Assembly: GCA_021307325.1 (NCBI GenBank)
Contig: CP089931.1
Coordinates: forward strand, 1,202,979 to 1,266,978
Source: Peptoniphilus sp. GNH
Lineage (GTDB): Bacteria; Bacillota; Clostridia; Tissierellales; Peptoniphilaceae
Length of the DNA: 64,000 nucleotides
Reading direction: 5' to 3'
Below, piece by piece: positions 16,242 to 24,123 of this stretch (the stretch's first letter is position 1; each line of letters opens with the position of its first letter). Position numbers and translations under genes: made by a program. The notes below the pieces were generated by a model that was not told where the DNA came from, searched no databases, and saw only the letters and a list, made by a program, of their open reading frames with translations.

Positions 16242-17487
16242 TAGGACTTATCACTTCTCCTTTCTGCTGATAAAAACTACCTGCCTTATCAAGTGGTAGC
16301 ATATTTCCATTTACAAGATATAGGTCTCCACCTTCTTCAGCCGAGATCCTATCTAAATTTTCCAGTTCTCTTATGTCGTTTGCACTCATCCAGCCATTCT
16401 GTCTTCCTACAGCATATCCATTCATCCTTGATTCATAGTCTCCTCTTAGAAGTCCATCAAGATTAAATTTAATAAAGTAGGATTCTTTTTCTTTTTTTGT
16501 TAGCAGTGCTCTTTCCAAAGATTGTTCCCAACGAACAATCCAAGGATCAAGTGTGTATTTAACAAACTCAAGTGACTGCTGTTCTATATTTGAAAATGAC
16601 GACCTCTCTAAATCACCAATCATATGAGGTGGTATTCTAAATATTCTTGCTATCTCATTTAACTGAAACTTTCTAGTTTCCAAAAACTGGGCTTCACTTG
16701 GTGCAATAGCAATCGGTTGGTATTTCATCCCTTCTTCAAGTACAGCCACTTTGTTGGCGTTCTTAGGCCCTTGAAAGGCTGCATTCCATGACTCCCTTAC
16801 TCTCTCTGGGTCTTTAATTATGCCTGGATGTTCTAAAACCCCACCTGGTTGTGCTCCATTTTGGAAAAAGCTAGCGCCGTAATCTTCACAAGCCATAGCC
16901 ATACCAATTGCATTCTTGGCCATGGTAATTGGCGAGTAACCAATAAGACCATCAAAACCAAGTCCAGGTATATGAAGAACATCTTCTTTTAAAAGATAAA
17001 CTTCTTCTGATTTATGATTGTATTTATAAAAGATTTCTCCATCTTCACTTCTCATAACAGTCATCTTATTTGGCATTAGTGGATAAAGTCCGATGACCTC
17101 ATTTCTTCCATTGCGAATTATTTGAGCATAGGCATTACCCCATAAAAGAAGATGAGTCATTAGTGTTTCTCTAAATACAAATGAAGTCATCTCAGTATTA
17201 GGTTCATCGTGTAAGAGAAAATATATGGCGTGGTCTTTTGCTTTTTCCTTTGAATTAGAATCTCCCCTTTTATATAGATGAAGTGGAAGTCCTGCTAAGG
17301 TTTCAGCAAGAACCCTCACACATGAATAAACTGCCGTCATTTGCATAGCAGTAAATTCGGTTACATTCCTTCCTGCCGTTGTTCTCCCAAATAAAAAAGA
17401 CGATGAAGATATCCTCTCCCCGTCTTTAGGTTTGTCTCTCGACTTACCTGTGCCCTTATGGGTGAATATTAAATTTAAAATGTTTAT
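16228..17487 (-). CDS. Portal protein (HK97 type), apparent AUA start
   Basis: 419 aa from an ATA codon at 17487. Conserved portal segments: VTEFTAMQMTAVYSCVRVLA, LLWGNAYAQIIRNGRNEVIG, LGFDGLIGYSPITMAKNAIG and FRIPPHMIGDLERSSFSNIE. GGAGGTG ends 6-7 bases before ATA, and from ATA the protein reads (M)NILNLIF, the usual beginning of such portals. No ATG, GTG or TTG follows for ~50 codons. The only upstream in-frame start is a GTG at 17523 inside the cargo terminator hairpin, with no ribosome binding site. Start assignment is therefore unusual; the gene identity is secure. Confidence 0.9.
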   Translation of the reverse strand: MNILNLIFTHKGTGKSRDKPKDGERISSSSFLFGRTTAGRNVTEFTAMQMTAVYSCVRVLAETLAGLPLHLYKRGDSNSKEKAKDHAIYFLLHDEPNTEMTSFVFRETLMTHLLLWGNAYAQIIRNGRNEVIGLYPLMPNKMTVMRSEDGEIFYKYNHKSEEVYLLKEDVLHIPGLGFDGLIGYSPITMAKNAIGMAMACEDYGASFFQNGAQPGGVLEHPGIIKDPERVRESWNAAFQGPKNANKVAVLEEGMKYQPIAIAPSEAQFLETRKFQLNEIARIFRIPPHMIGDLERSSFSNIEQQSLEFVKYTLDPWIVRWEQSLERALLTKKEKESYFIKFNLDGLLRGDYESRMNGYAVGRQNGWMSANDIRELENLDRISAEEGGDLYLVNGNMLPLDKAGSFYQQKGEVISPNEEQ

Positions 17488-17513
17488 ATTACCACCTCCT
17501 AAAAGTAGGTATG

Positions 17514-17540
17514 AAAAAAGCACCTACTAATGTAGATGCT
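17514..17540 (-). terminator. Terminator of the ATC-hydrolase cargo gene
   Basis: Minus-strand AGCATCTAC-ATTA-GTAGGTGCT followed by TTTTTT. Same stem sequence and U-tract as the terminator at 9692-9721, the other cargo insertion. It directly precedes the portal's ribosome binding site. Confidence 0.75.
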
Positions 17541-17554
17541 CTAAAGATTATAAA

Positions 17555-18190
17555 TTAATTTGGATAATCTGCTTGGTCTCCTAAAATCCAAAAATCACAT
17601 ATTTCATCACCATCTGCTAATGTATTATGTCGAATTAACTTACCCTTACATGCCTTTATAGTCAAATAATCCAGCTCACAAAATAGATGTGTATATTCTT
17701 CTAAACCATTATCTTTAAAATATTTAGCAATTGGACATTTTGTAAAATAATAATAACAACCGTCTTGATGAGAATCATCAAAGTTAAACTTCCATGTACT
17801 TGGATATTTAATTAGGTTTTCATCTGCCCATTTCGAATTTTCTATCATCTTTTCTTTAAACTTTTCCATGTCTTTACTATTATTGAAATCCTTTTTATTC
17901 AATTTGTTTATTATTGGATGAGTGATAACATACTCCATTAATTCTGCCAGAATGCTTTTGTTTATTAAAGATGGATTTCCGTACAAGAATGAAAAAAACA
18001 AGATTGAGTAATATAAATTTGATGCCATAGGATTATCTTCACCTATATCCTCAGATTTTACCATCAAATTTTTATACTCTCGCTTTGCATTTTTAAATAT
18101 CTCACGAACTTGGTTTTTCGGAAATCGAGACTTTAAATAACTTTTAATAAAAGGATATAAAATAATCCAATAACTGAACTTTGGTCTCAT
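17555..18190 (-). CDS. L-2-amino-thiazoline-4-carboxylate (ATC) hydrolase-like protein
   Basis: 211 aa. The C-terminal half carries the pattern of this family: FTKCPIAKYFKDNGLEEYTH, LFCELDYLT, GKLIRHNTLADGDEICDFWI, with conserved Cys, Glu and Asp residues likely forming the active or metal site. The reference enzyme opens ATC on the route to L-cysteine; many relatives in Firmicutes have no proven substrate, so I claim only family membership. The gene is not a normal phage gene. It stands between the large terminase and portal genes, with its own -10 TATAAT promoter, GGAGG site and terminator, so it is a cargo (moron) unit. Confidence 0.8.
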   Translation of the reverse strand: MRPKFSYWIILYPFIKSYLKSRFPKNQVREIFKNAKREYKNLMVKSEDIGEDNPMASNLYYSILFFSFLYGNPSLINKSILAELMEYVITHPIINKLNKKDFNNSKDMEKFKEKMIENSKWADENLIKYPSTWKFNFDDSHQDGCYYYFTKCPIAKYFKDNGLEEYTHLFCELDYLTIKACKGKLIRHNTLADGDEICDFWILGDQADYPN

Positions 18191-18230
18191 GATTTGTGCC
18201 TCCTGAATTTTGTATTTTCATCTTTATTCC

Positions 18231-18258
18231 ATTATATCAAATCATAATTGTTATTAAA
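18231..18258 (-). promoter_or_regulatory. Promoter of the ATC-hydrolase cargo gene
   Basis: -10 TATAAT (18231-18236) with a weaker -35 TTTAAT (18253-18258) at 16 bp, 40 bases before the gene's ATG and right behind the terminase stop. Supports independent expression in the lysogen. Confidence 0.6.
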
Positions 18259-18269
18259 CTCTATTTTGG

Positions 18270-19859
18270 TTATATCAGAAGTAATCCCCTATCATCATAG
18301 ACCGATTCACTTATATCATTACCACACCTTATAGCCCTGTCAAGTGCCATAATTGTAGCAATTACACCATCAATCTTTTCTGTAGATTTTTCCTTGTCCG
18401 CCTTAATATTTCCAGCAGGATCTGTTCGTATGAAGATGTTATCCATCATCCATCTTAGAACGGGATGTCCTCCATGGGCTATTTTTCTTTCAAGGGTAAG
18501 TTTCATTAATTCTTTTGTTGGTGGAGACATATCTTTAAATCCTTGACCAAAGGGAACTACTGTAAAACCCATCCCTTCTAAGTTTTGAACCATCTGAACT
18601 GCTCCCCATCTATCAAAGGCTATTTCTCGGATGTTATATGTCTCACCTAAGTCTTCTATGAATTTTTCAATAAAGCCATAATGGACTACATTACCCTCTG
18701 TTGTCTGAATGTAGCCTTGTTTTTTCCATATGTCATAGTTTACATGGTCTCGTTTTACTCTTAGGTCAAGATTATCTTCTGGCAACCAAAAGTAGGGTAA
18801 TATTTGATATTTATCATCTTCATCTAATGGAGGAAAGACTAAAACAAAGGCCGTAATATCTGTTGTTGATGATAGGTCAAGACCTCCATAACAAACTCTT
18901 CCTCTTAGTTCTTCTTCATTAACAGCAAAGTTACATAAGTCCCATTTTCCCATGGGCATCCACCTAATTGCTTGTTTGACCCACTGATTTAATCTTAACT
19001 GTCTAAAGGAGTTCTCTTCAGTTGGATTTTGCTTAGCAGATTCACAGGCTTGTCTTACTTTTTCTATTGGAACTGTGATTCCAAGAGACGGATTTGCCTT
19101 ATGCCATACTTTTTCATCTGTCCAATCGTCTTCTCTATCTGCTCCATAAATAACAGGATAAAAAGTTGGATCAGTTTTTCTGCCTTCAAGTATGTCGACT
19201 GCTTTTTGATGTGTTTCGTAGCAGATTGATTTTGTATCTGTTCCAGCAGTTGTTATAAGAAAATATAGGGGTTGGGTTCTCGCATCACCAGACCCTTTTG
19301 TCATGACATCAAATAACTTTCTGTTAGGTTGGGTATGAAGTTCGTCAAAGACCACACCATGAATATTAAATCCGTGTTTAGAATAAGCCTCTGCAGATAA
19401 GACTTGATAAAAAGAATTTGTCGGTTTATATATCATTCTCTTTTGTGATGCTAGAATCTTTACTCTTTTAGAAAGGGCTGGAGACATTCTTACCATATCA
19501 GCTGCAACATCAAAGACAATAGTTGCTTGCTGTCTATCGGCAGCACATCCATATACCTCTGCTCTTTCTTCTCCATCACCACAAGTAAGGAGGAGTGCTA
19601 TGGCAGCTGCAAGTTCAGACTTTCCCATCTTCTTTGGTATTTCAATATAGGCTGTATTAAATTGTCGGTATCCTGTATCTTTTACAATTCCAAATAAGTC
19701 TCTAATTATTTCTTCTTGCCAGTCAATAAGCTTGAAGTCTTTACCTGCCCATCTACCTTTTGTGTGTTTAAGGCATTCTATAAAGGTAACGGCATAATCT
19801 GCTTTGTTTTTATCATAGTGAGATGTAGGTAGCATAAATTTTGTTGGTTTATATTTCAT
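18270..19859 (-). CDS. Terminase large subunit
   Basis: 529 aa, the packaging motor and headful/cos nuclease. Walker A-like IEIPKKMGKSE at ~72-82, Walker B VVFDELHTQPN at ~169-179, motif III FLITTAGTDTKS, and the RNase H-like nuclease domain with GGLDLSSTTDITAFV, EIAFDRWGAVQ and EKIDGVIATIMALDRAI carrying the metal-binding acidic residues. Full length and intact. ATG at 19859 follows AAGGAGG. Normally followed by the portal gene; here the ATC-hydrolase gene intervenes. Confidence 0.95.
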   Translation of the reverse strand: MKYKPTKFMLPTSHYDKNKADYAVTFIECLKHTKGRWAGKDFKLIDWQEEIIRDLFGIVKDTGYRQFNTAYIEIPKKMGKSELAAAIALLLTCGDGEERAEVYGCAADRQQATIVFDVAADMVRMSPALSKRVKILASQKRMIYKPTNSFYQVLSAEAYSKHGFNIHGVVFDELHTQPNRKLFDVMTKGSGDARTQPLYFLITTAGTDTKSICYETHQKAVDILEGRKTDPTFYPVIYGADREDDWTDEKVWHKANPSLGITVPIEKVRQACESAKQNPTEENSFRQLRLNQWVKQAIRWMPMGKWDLCNFAVNEEELRGRVCYGGLDLSSTTDITAFVLVFPPLDEDDKYQILPYFWLPEDNLDLRVKRDHVNYDIWKKQGYIQTTEGNVVHYGFIEKFIEDLGETYNIREIAFDRWGAVQMVQNLEGMGFTVVPFGQGFKDMSPPTKELMKLTLERKIAHGGHPVLRWMMDNIFIRTDPAGNIKADKEKSTEKIDGVIATIMALDRAIRCGNDISESVYDDRGLLLI

Positions 19860-19887
19860 TTGACCTCCTTCCTCTAAAACTGAATAT

Positions 19888-19910
19888 AAAAAATACTAGC
19901 CCTAGCTAGT
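19888..19910 (-). terminator. Weak terminator-like hairpin before the large terminase
   Basis: Minus-strand ACTAGC-TAGG-GCTAGT followed by ATTTTTT. Short stem, so it may only attenuate. It separates the methyltransferase/DUF block from the terminase gene. Confidence 0.45.
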
Positions 19911-19950
19911 TCACTACGAGAAAAAGAGCCTTCGCTCAATTTCTTGGTTT

Positions 19951-20251
19951 TTAATTATTTTGTTTTCCTAATTCATAAGCCTCTTTTAACATTTCTTTTA
20001 ATGACCATACTGAAACTTCTAAAAAGTCTTCTGAATCATTGTTTCTTTTTTCTAAGTCTCCTCTTTCTTCTATTGCATAAGAATGTTTCTTTGCAATTTC
20101 TAAAAGTGCTCGATCTCTTCTTTCATTAATTCTTTTGGTGGCTTCTAAAAAGCATTGTCTTTGCAATTTCTAAAAGTGCTCGATCTCTTCTTTCATTAAT
20201 TCTTTTGGTGGCTTCTAAAAAGCATTGTCTTTTCAATTCTTGGTTTGTCAT
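19951..20251 (-). pseudogene. Small phage gene split by a 70-bp tandem duplication
   Basis: The true start is ATG at 20251, right after the stop of the preceding gene. It reads MTNQELKRQCFLEATKRINE and 11 more codons, then enters the second repeat copy out of frame and stops after 41 residues. Removing one 70-bp copy restores an uninterrupted frame that continues KHSYAIEERGDLEKRNNDSE to a stop at 19951 (about 76 aa). A 71-aa ORF from a TTG at 20166 inside the repeat is probably an artefact of the duplication. The intact protein would be a charged, helical phage protein of unknown function located between a DUF gene and the large terminase. Confidence 0.8.
20088..20227. repeat. Perfect 70-bp tandem duplication
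   Basis: Two identical 70-bp units (20088-20157 and 20158-20227), with a few further bases matching. The length is not a multiple of three, so the gene frame is broken. The lack of any mismatch between copies suggests a recent, possibly reversible event. Confidence 0.95.
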
Positions 20252-20584
20252 TTATCTTACTCCTATTTTCTTTTTCTTTTGGAGATTATCTATAAAGTCG
20301 TCAAACCACTTTGCTCCAATCTCAATCCTTATCATTGGAAGTCTTCCAAGTTTATTGTATTTTAAACTTACTATCCTTAAGTCTTCAGGAAGGCTAGTTC
20401 CATAAAATTCGTTGATTGTTTTTCCCATCGTGATGTAAATTGTGTCATCTTCAAGGTAGTCTTTTAAATAATCTTGAAAAGCTAAGTCTCCATTTTCTCC
20501 TTCATAAAGTCCAAGCATTGTAATTGCTGAAGAGTTGATTAACTCATTTAAATCTTCCTGTGTTTTCATGTATTTGTATGCCAT
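20252..20584 (-). CDS. Phage protein of unknown function
   Basis: 110 aa from the ATG at 20584, chosen because AAGGAG lies 6 bases upstream; the longer frame to 20632 lacks a site. Begins MAYKYMKTQEDLNELINSSA and has a basic C-terminus (LQKKKKIGVR). No domain recognised. It follows two possible promoters at 20604-20643 and precedes the duplicated small gene, within the region between the DNA methyltransferase and the terminase. Confidence 0.65.
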   Translation of the reverse strand: MAYKYMKTQEDLNELINSSAITMLGLYEGENGDLAFQDYLKDYLEDDTIYITMGKTINEFYGTSLPEDLRIVSLKYNKLGRLPMIRIEIGAKWFDDFIDNLQKKKKIGVR

Positions 20585-20603
20585 ATTTTTCTCCTTACCT
20601 TTT

Positions 20604-20643
20604 TTTGTATGTACATATAACCGTACTGTCAAAAATAAGTCAA
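20604..20643 (-). promoter_or_regulatory. Two overlapping promoter candidates ahead of the packaging genes
   Basis: Candidate 1: -35 TTGACT (20638-20643), 17-bp spacer, -10 TTATAT (20615-20620). Candidate 2: -35 TTGACA (20627-20632), 17-bp spacer, -10 TACAAA (20604-20609). They could start the transcript for terminase and structural genes, perhaps with the phage sigma-like regulators. Inference only. Confidence 0.45.
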
Positions 20644-20678
20644 GTTAATTAGAGAATATAATGGCTATATCTCAACCT

Positions 20679-20897
20679 TTACTCGATATTTTTTTCTATT
20701 CTATCCACTCTGAAAATTACATTTAACATCGAACCATTATCCCATTTTACTAGGATTGATCCAATGGCATCCACCCCATAAACTGTGCCTAAAGTTCCAA
20801 CTGGAGGTGCTTGGTCATCTTCCATTTGGATTAGTTTTACTCTTGTACCTACTGGATATGTCTCTTTTAATTTTTGTATAATTTCCCTTGAAATCAT
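20679..20897 (-). CDS. DUF4314 family phage protein
   Basis: 72 aa. The core ETYPVGTRVKLIQMEDDQAP then PVGTLGTVYGVDAIGSILVK and WDNGSMLNVIF matches DUF4314, a small beta-barrel-like protein common next to DNA methylase genes in Firmicute prophages and conjugative elements. Function unknown. ATG at 20897 after GAGGGG. Confidence 0.8.
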   Translation of the reverse strand: MISREIIQKLKETYPVGTRVKLIQMEDDQAPPVGTLGTVYGVDAIGSILVKWDNGSMLNVIFRVDRIEKNIE

Positions 20898-20940
20898 CTA
20901 ATCCCCTCACATACATATATCACTAAATCTAGGATTTATA

Positions 20941-22176
20941 TCAAGTCAGATTAAAAACATCTTCATACTTATACTCTTTTCCATCTCTTAAAAGGCTTAC
21001 ATCTTTATCACTGCCAACCAATTCAATAAACCTATTTACAATGACATCTACAAATTTTTCATCAAGTTCTATCATCCTACAAATTCTATAAGTCTGTTCA
21101 CAAGCTATTAGTGTACTTCCACTTCCACCAAATGGATCAAGTACAACGGAGTTTGTCATTGATGAATTTTTAATTGGATAAGATAAAAGTGGGATAGGTT
21201 TCATAGTGGGATGGTCGCCATTTTTTCTTGGTTTATCAAATTCCCAAATGGTAGACTCTTTCCTTCCTGTGTACCAGTTGTGTTTTCCTTTTTTCTTCCA
21301 GCCATAGAGGATTGGTTCATGTTGCCATTGATAGGGACTTCTTCCAAGTACAAGGGACTGTTTCTTCCAAATACAAGTACCAGATAAATAAAATCCAGCA
21401 TCTTGAAATGCCTTTCTAAAATTAAGTCCTTCTGTATCTGCATGAAAAACATATATCGAGCCATCATCTGCGAGGAACTTTTCCATATTTAAAAAGGAGC
21501 TTAGTAAAAATTCATAGAATTTACCTTGCTCCATATTGTCATTTTTAATTTTTCCAGCTGATCCTTCATAGTTTACGTTGTATGGAGGGTCTGTGATGAT
21601 AAGATTTGCTTGTGATTCTCCCATTAATTTCTCATAAATAGTCTCATCTGTAGAATCTCCACAAATAAGTTTGTGCTTACCTAAAGTCCATATATCTCCA
21701 ACCTTTGAAAAAGTAGGTTTTTCCAATTCTTCATCTACATCAAAGTCATCATCTTCTGTATCGTTTCCTAAGTCAAAAATATTAGATAGTTCATCTGGTG
21801 AAAAACCAGTAAGTTCTACATTAAAACCATAATCTTCTAGGGATTCAATTTCTACCCTTAATAGTTCTTCATCCCAACCAGCATCAAGAGCCATTCTGTT
21901 ATCAGCTAAGATATATGCTTTCTTTTGTGCATCATTTAGATGGTCTGCAAAGACACAAGGTACTTCTTTTACACCTTCTTCCTTTGCTGCCATAATTCTT
22001 CCATGGCCTGCAATAACTCCATAGTCTTTATCAATAATTACAGGATTGATGAAACCAAACTCTCGAATTGATGAGCGTAGTTTATTAATCTGGTCTTGTG
22101 AGTGAGTTCTTGCATTATTTACATAGGGAACAAGTTTTTCGATATCAACTAATTTCATTTCTTTTGTTGTAATCAT
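20941..22176 (-). CDS. ParB-like domain fused to DNA methyltransferase
   Basis: 411 aa from the ATG at 22176 (ATGA overlap with the SAM synthetase stop; GGGGG upstream). Residues ~8-110 are a ParB/sulfiredoxin-type domain (IREFGFINPVIIDKDYGVIA, GHGRIMAAKEEGVKEVPC). Residues ~170-400 are an amino-methyltransferase of the beta type: catalytic DPPYN near residue 200 precedes the SAM-binding DPFGGSGST near 345. Likely N4-cytosine or N6-adenine. No cognate restriction enzyme is encoded, so it probably protects phage DNA or serves regulation. Coupled to a phage SAM synthetase that could supply its substrate. Confidence 0.92.
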   Translation of the reverse strand: MITTKEMKLVDIEKLVPYVNNARTHSQDQINKLRSSIREFGFINPVIIDKDYGVIAGHGRIMAAKEEGVKEVPCVFADHLNDAQKKAYILADNRMALDAGWDEELLRVEIESLEDYGFNVELTGFSPDELSNIFDLGNDTEDDDFDVDEELEKPTFSKVGDIWTLGKHKLICGDSTDETIYEKLMGESQANLIITDPPYNVNYEGSAGKIKNDNMEQGKFYEFLLSSFLNMEKFLADDGSIYVFHADTEGLNFRKAFQDAGFYLSGTCIWKKQSLVLGRSPYQWQHEPILYGWKKKGKHNWYTGRKESTIWEFDKPRKNGDHPTMKPIPLLSYPIKNSSMTNSVVLDPFGGSGSTLIACEQTYRICRMIELDEKFVDVIVNRFIELVGSDKDVSLLRDGKEYKYEDVFNLT

Positions 22177-22955
22177 ATTAGCCCCCACTTAGCAAATTCC
22201 TCAAAACCACCAATAGAGTTAATGTAGTTTCTAGCAATTTCTACAATTTCTGAATATGGTTTACCATCAACAGTTTCATCCCCGATTGCACAGGATAATT
22301 CAACCTCTCTATTTTCCTCTTGTGCCTTTAGGTGGGCATAAATATTGACTGATACATCAGCCTTGGATAGGTCTTTACCATGAAGACCTCCACCAGTTAC
22401 TGCTCTTCCCATGTCAGATCCGAGTTTCCTATTGGTCGCTCCAGTATCAACATTGTATCCCCCAGTCCAATCCCCCAATGGATTTACAATTGCTCTTGGA
22501 TAAATCGATTTTAAAATTTCTGTTGGTACATTTGACTGACAGATGATGAGTTTATCTCCATCAAGGATGTATTTCCCATCGTAGGGATAATTAGAATAAA
22601 TTTCACGAGCAATTAAAGATAGTTTCTTTTCTTCATCTGATGTGGGTACTCCCTTAAAAATTCCATTGTCACCACATCTTATCTTTTCTTTTTGATTGTT
22701 CGATAAGTGAATGTCTTGCTCTACAATTTTTACATCGACTTTTACTTCTCCCGTTATTCTCCTAATCGCTGCTTCAATTTCTTTTTTATTTAACTTGCAG
22801 TCCGTTTCAATAATGACATGGCAATTTCCATGCCCTAGCAATACTTCAACTGCTATTTTAGGATTGTCCTTTTCTTTATATGCTAAATCTACAATTGCAC
22901 CAGCGATGCAATCCGACAATTTATCTGGATGCTTTGGATTTACTTTTTCAAACAA
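22173..22955 (-). CDS. Phage-type short S-adenosylmethionine synthetase
   Basis: 260 aa versus ~380-400 for bacterial MetK. Makes SAM from methionine and ATP. Seen motifs: NPKHPDKLSDCIAGAIVD (ATP-binding GHPDK equivalent, H9 and D11 kept), GDNGIFKG (cellular GDQG region), NPLGDWTGGYNVDTGATNRK and GGGLHGKDLSKADVS (P-loop-like and KD-KVD regions). Much of the internal domain duplication is shortened. Starts at TTG 22955 with GAGGTAAAG upstream. Its stop overlaps the methyltransferase start, which argues that the pair works together. Activity of the short form is not provable from sequence. Confidence 0.85.
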   Translation of the reverse strand: MFEKVNPKHPDKLSDCIAGAIVDLAYKEKDNPKIAVEVLLGHGNCHVIIETDCKLNKKEIEAAIRRITGEVKVDVKIVEQDIHLSNNQKEKIRCGDNGIFKGVPTSDEEKKLSLIAREIYSNYPYDGKYILDGDKLIICQSNVPTEILKSIYPRAIVNPLGDWTGGYNVDTGATNRKLGSDMGRAVTGGGLHGKDLSKADVSVNIYAHLKAQEENREVELSCAIGDETVDGKPYSEIVEIARNYINSIGGFEEFAKWGLI

Positions 22956-22965
22956 TATCTTTACC

Positions 22966-23538
22966 TCACTTTCTGCTTCTAAGTAATTTTTCCATCATAT
23001 CTTCTCCATAGTCTTCATAGACTTCCGTGCAGTTTTCTTTTACAATGTCGTAAATCTCATACCATAAAAGATTAGCTGTTTTTTGAAACTGACTAGACAT
23101 CTGCACAAATGGAGATGCAATAACTCCACCAGTTGTAGGATGCTTTCCTAAAAGTCCAAATTGACTTATTGCCTCTTCACATTGAATGTATCTTGCAAAA
23201 GCCTGGGAGTAGGATTCTAATAATCTTGGATTTACTAAGTTTTCACAGTTTCTCTGTTTTAACCAACTCCAAGTCTCTTTATATATTTCATCTGCACCTA
23301 ATGGTATGCCATTCTTTTGTTTTGCAGATAGATAGTCACTAGGTGTTGGCATATCTGCTCCATCAAGGACTGCTCCGTCTGGTAAGTCAACAGCATCTAT
23401 TTCTTCTGGAGTAAATGTTGGAATATCATTCATTAATATTTCTACTTTTTTACCTTTCTCTATTTTTTCAACAGCAGGCTGTGGTTTCCCTCCTGCTTTT
23501 ACTCGTCTTCCACCTCTGTATGTTCCGTCTTTAGCGAT
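22966..23538 (-). CDS. Terminase small subunit (P27 type), apparent AUC start
   Basis: 190 aa from an ATC codon at 23538. It reads (M)AKDGTYRGGRRVKAGGKPQ, which matches the normal beginning of P27-type small terminases, and GGAGG ends 7 bases before it. No ATG, GTG or TTG lies in frame near this site; the first upstream start, a GTG at 23661, lacks a ribosome binding site and adds sequence (PLTHKKTGSKALL) that looks non-coding. The helical C-terminal domain (YSQAFARYIQCEEAISQFGL, SQFQKTANLLWYEIYDIVKE) is complete. It recognises phage DNA for packaging. Unusually, SAM synthetase and methyltransferase genes separate it from the large subunit. Confidence 0.85.
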   Translation of the reverse strand: MAKDGTYRGGRRVKAGGKPQPAVEKIEKGKKVEILMNDIPTFTPEEIDAVDLPDGAVLDGADMPTPSDYLSAKQKNGIPLGADEIYKETWSWLKQRNCENLVNPRLLESYSQAFARYIQCEEAISQFGLLGKHPTTGGVIASPFVQMSSQFQKTANLLWYEIYDIVKENCTEVYEDYGEDMMEKLLRSRK

Positions 23539-23667
23539 ACTATCACCTCCTATGTTTATTATTTTCTTTAATAGGGCCTTTGAACCCGTTTTTTTGTGCG
23601 TGAGAGGGCGGCACCGTTGGTAGGGAAATAAGTCGTAGAGATTAAGACTCCCCCTCCCCACGTAAAA

Positions 23668-24024
23668 CTATCCTCCAAATCTATCTCCACTCCTTGCATG
23701 AATCTTTGAGTGGCAAGATTTACAAAGACTCATAAGATTGTCCTCGTCATTAGTTCCACCAAGTGAAAGAGGAAGTATGTGATGTACTTCCTCTACCTTT
23801 GTCATTCTATTTTCTTTTAAACACATCTCACAAAGTGGATGCTCTGCTACATATCTTTTTCGTATAAGTCTCCATGCTTTTCCATAACGCTTATGAGTTT
23901 TAGGATCTCTTTTATATTTTTCATAGTTTCTGTTGTATTCTTTCTCATGTTTCTTGCAGAATCGTCCATCAACTAATTCAGGACAACCTGGATGTGAACA
24001 TGGTCTCTTAGGTTTTCTCGGCAC
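23668..24024 (-). CDS. Phage HNH endonuclease
   Basis: 118 aa. N-terminal zinc-like cysteines (CSHPGCPELVDGRFCKKH), central CEMCLKENRMTKVEEVHHIL and C-terminal NLMSLCKSCHSKIH: a Cys4-type HNH nuclease with the HH..N..H catalytic pattern. Such nucleases beside the small terminase are required for DNA packaging/cos cleavage in many HK97-like phages. ATG at 24024. Confidence 0.93.
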   Translation of the reverse strand: MPRKPKRPCSHPGCPELVDGRFCKKHEKEYNRNYEKYKRDPKTHKRYGKAWRLIRKRYVAEHPLCEMCLKENRMTKVEEVHHILPLSLGGTNDEDNLMSLCKSCHSKIHARSGDRFGG

Positions 24025-24035
24025 TTTATCACTCC

Positions 24036-24070
24036 ATAAAGAAAGCCCTGAAGATTAAATCTCCAAGGCT
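24036..24070 (-). terminator. Terminator between DUF1492 and HNH genes
   Basis: Minus-strand AGCCTTGGAGATTTAATCTTCAGGGCT (27 bases, written as arms AGCCTTGGAGA and TCTTCAGGGCT) followed by TTTCTTT. Probably ends the early transcript or is passed by antitermination. Confidence 0.6.
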
Positions 24071-24123
24071 CTTTTAATTATTCTTTTGCTATTTTAATAA
24101 TACTACAACTCCATAGTGACATT

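Noticed and set aside
20158-20166. TTG start for a 71-aa gene inside the repeat
   Set aside because: The apparent start is created by the junction of the 70-bp duplication. The real start is at 20251.
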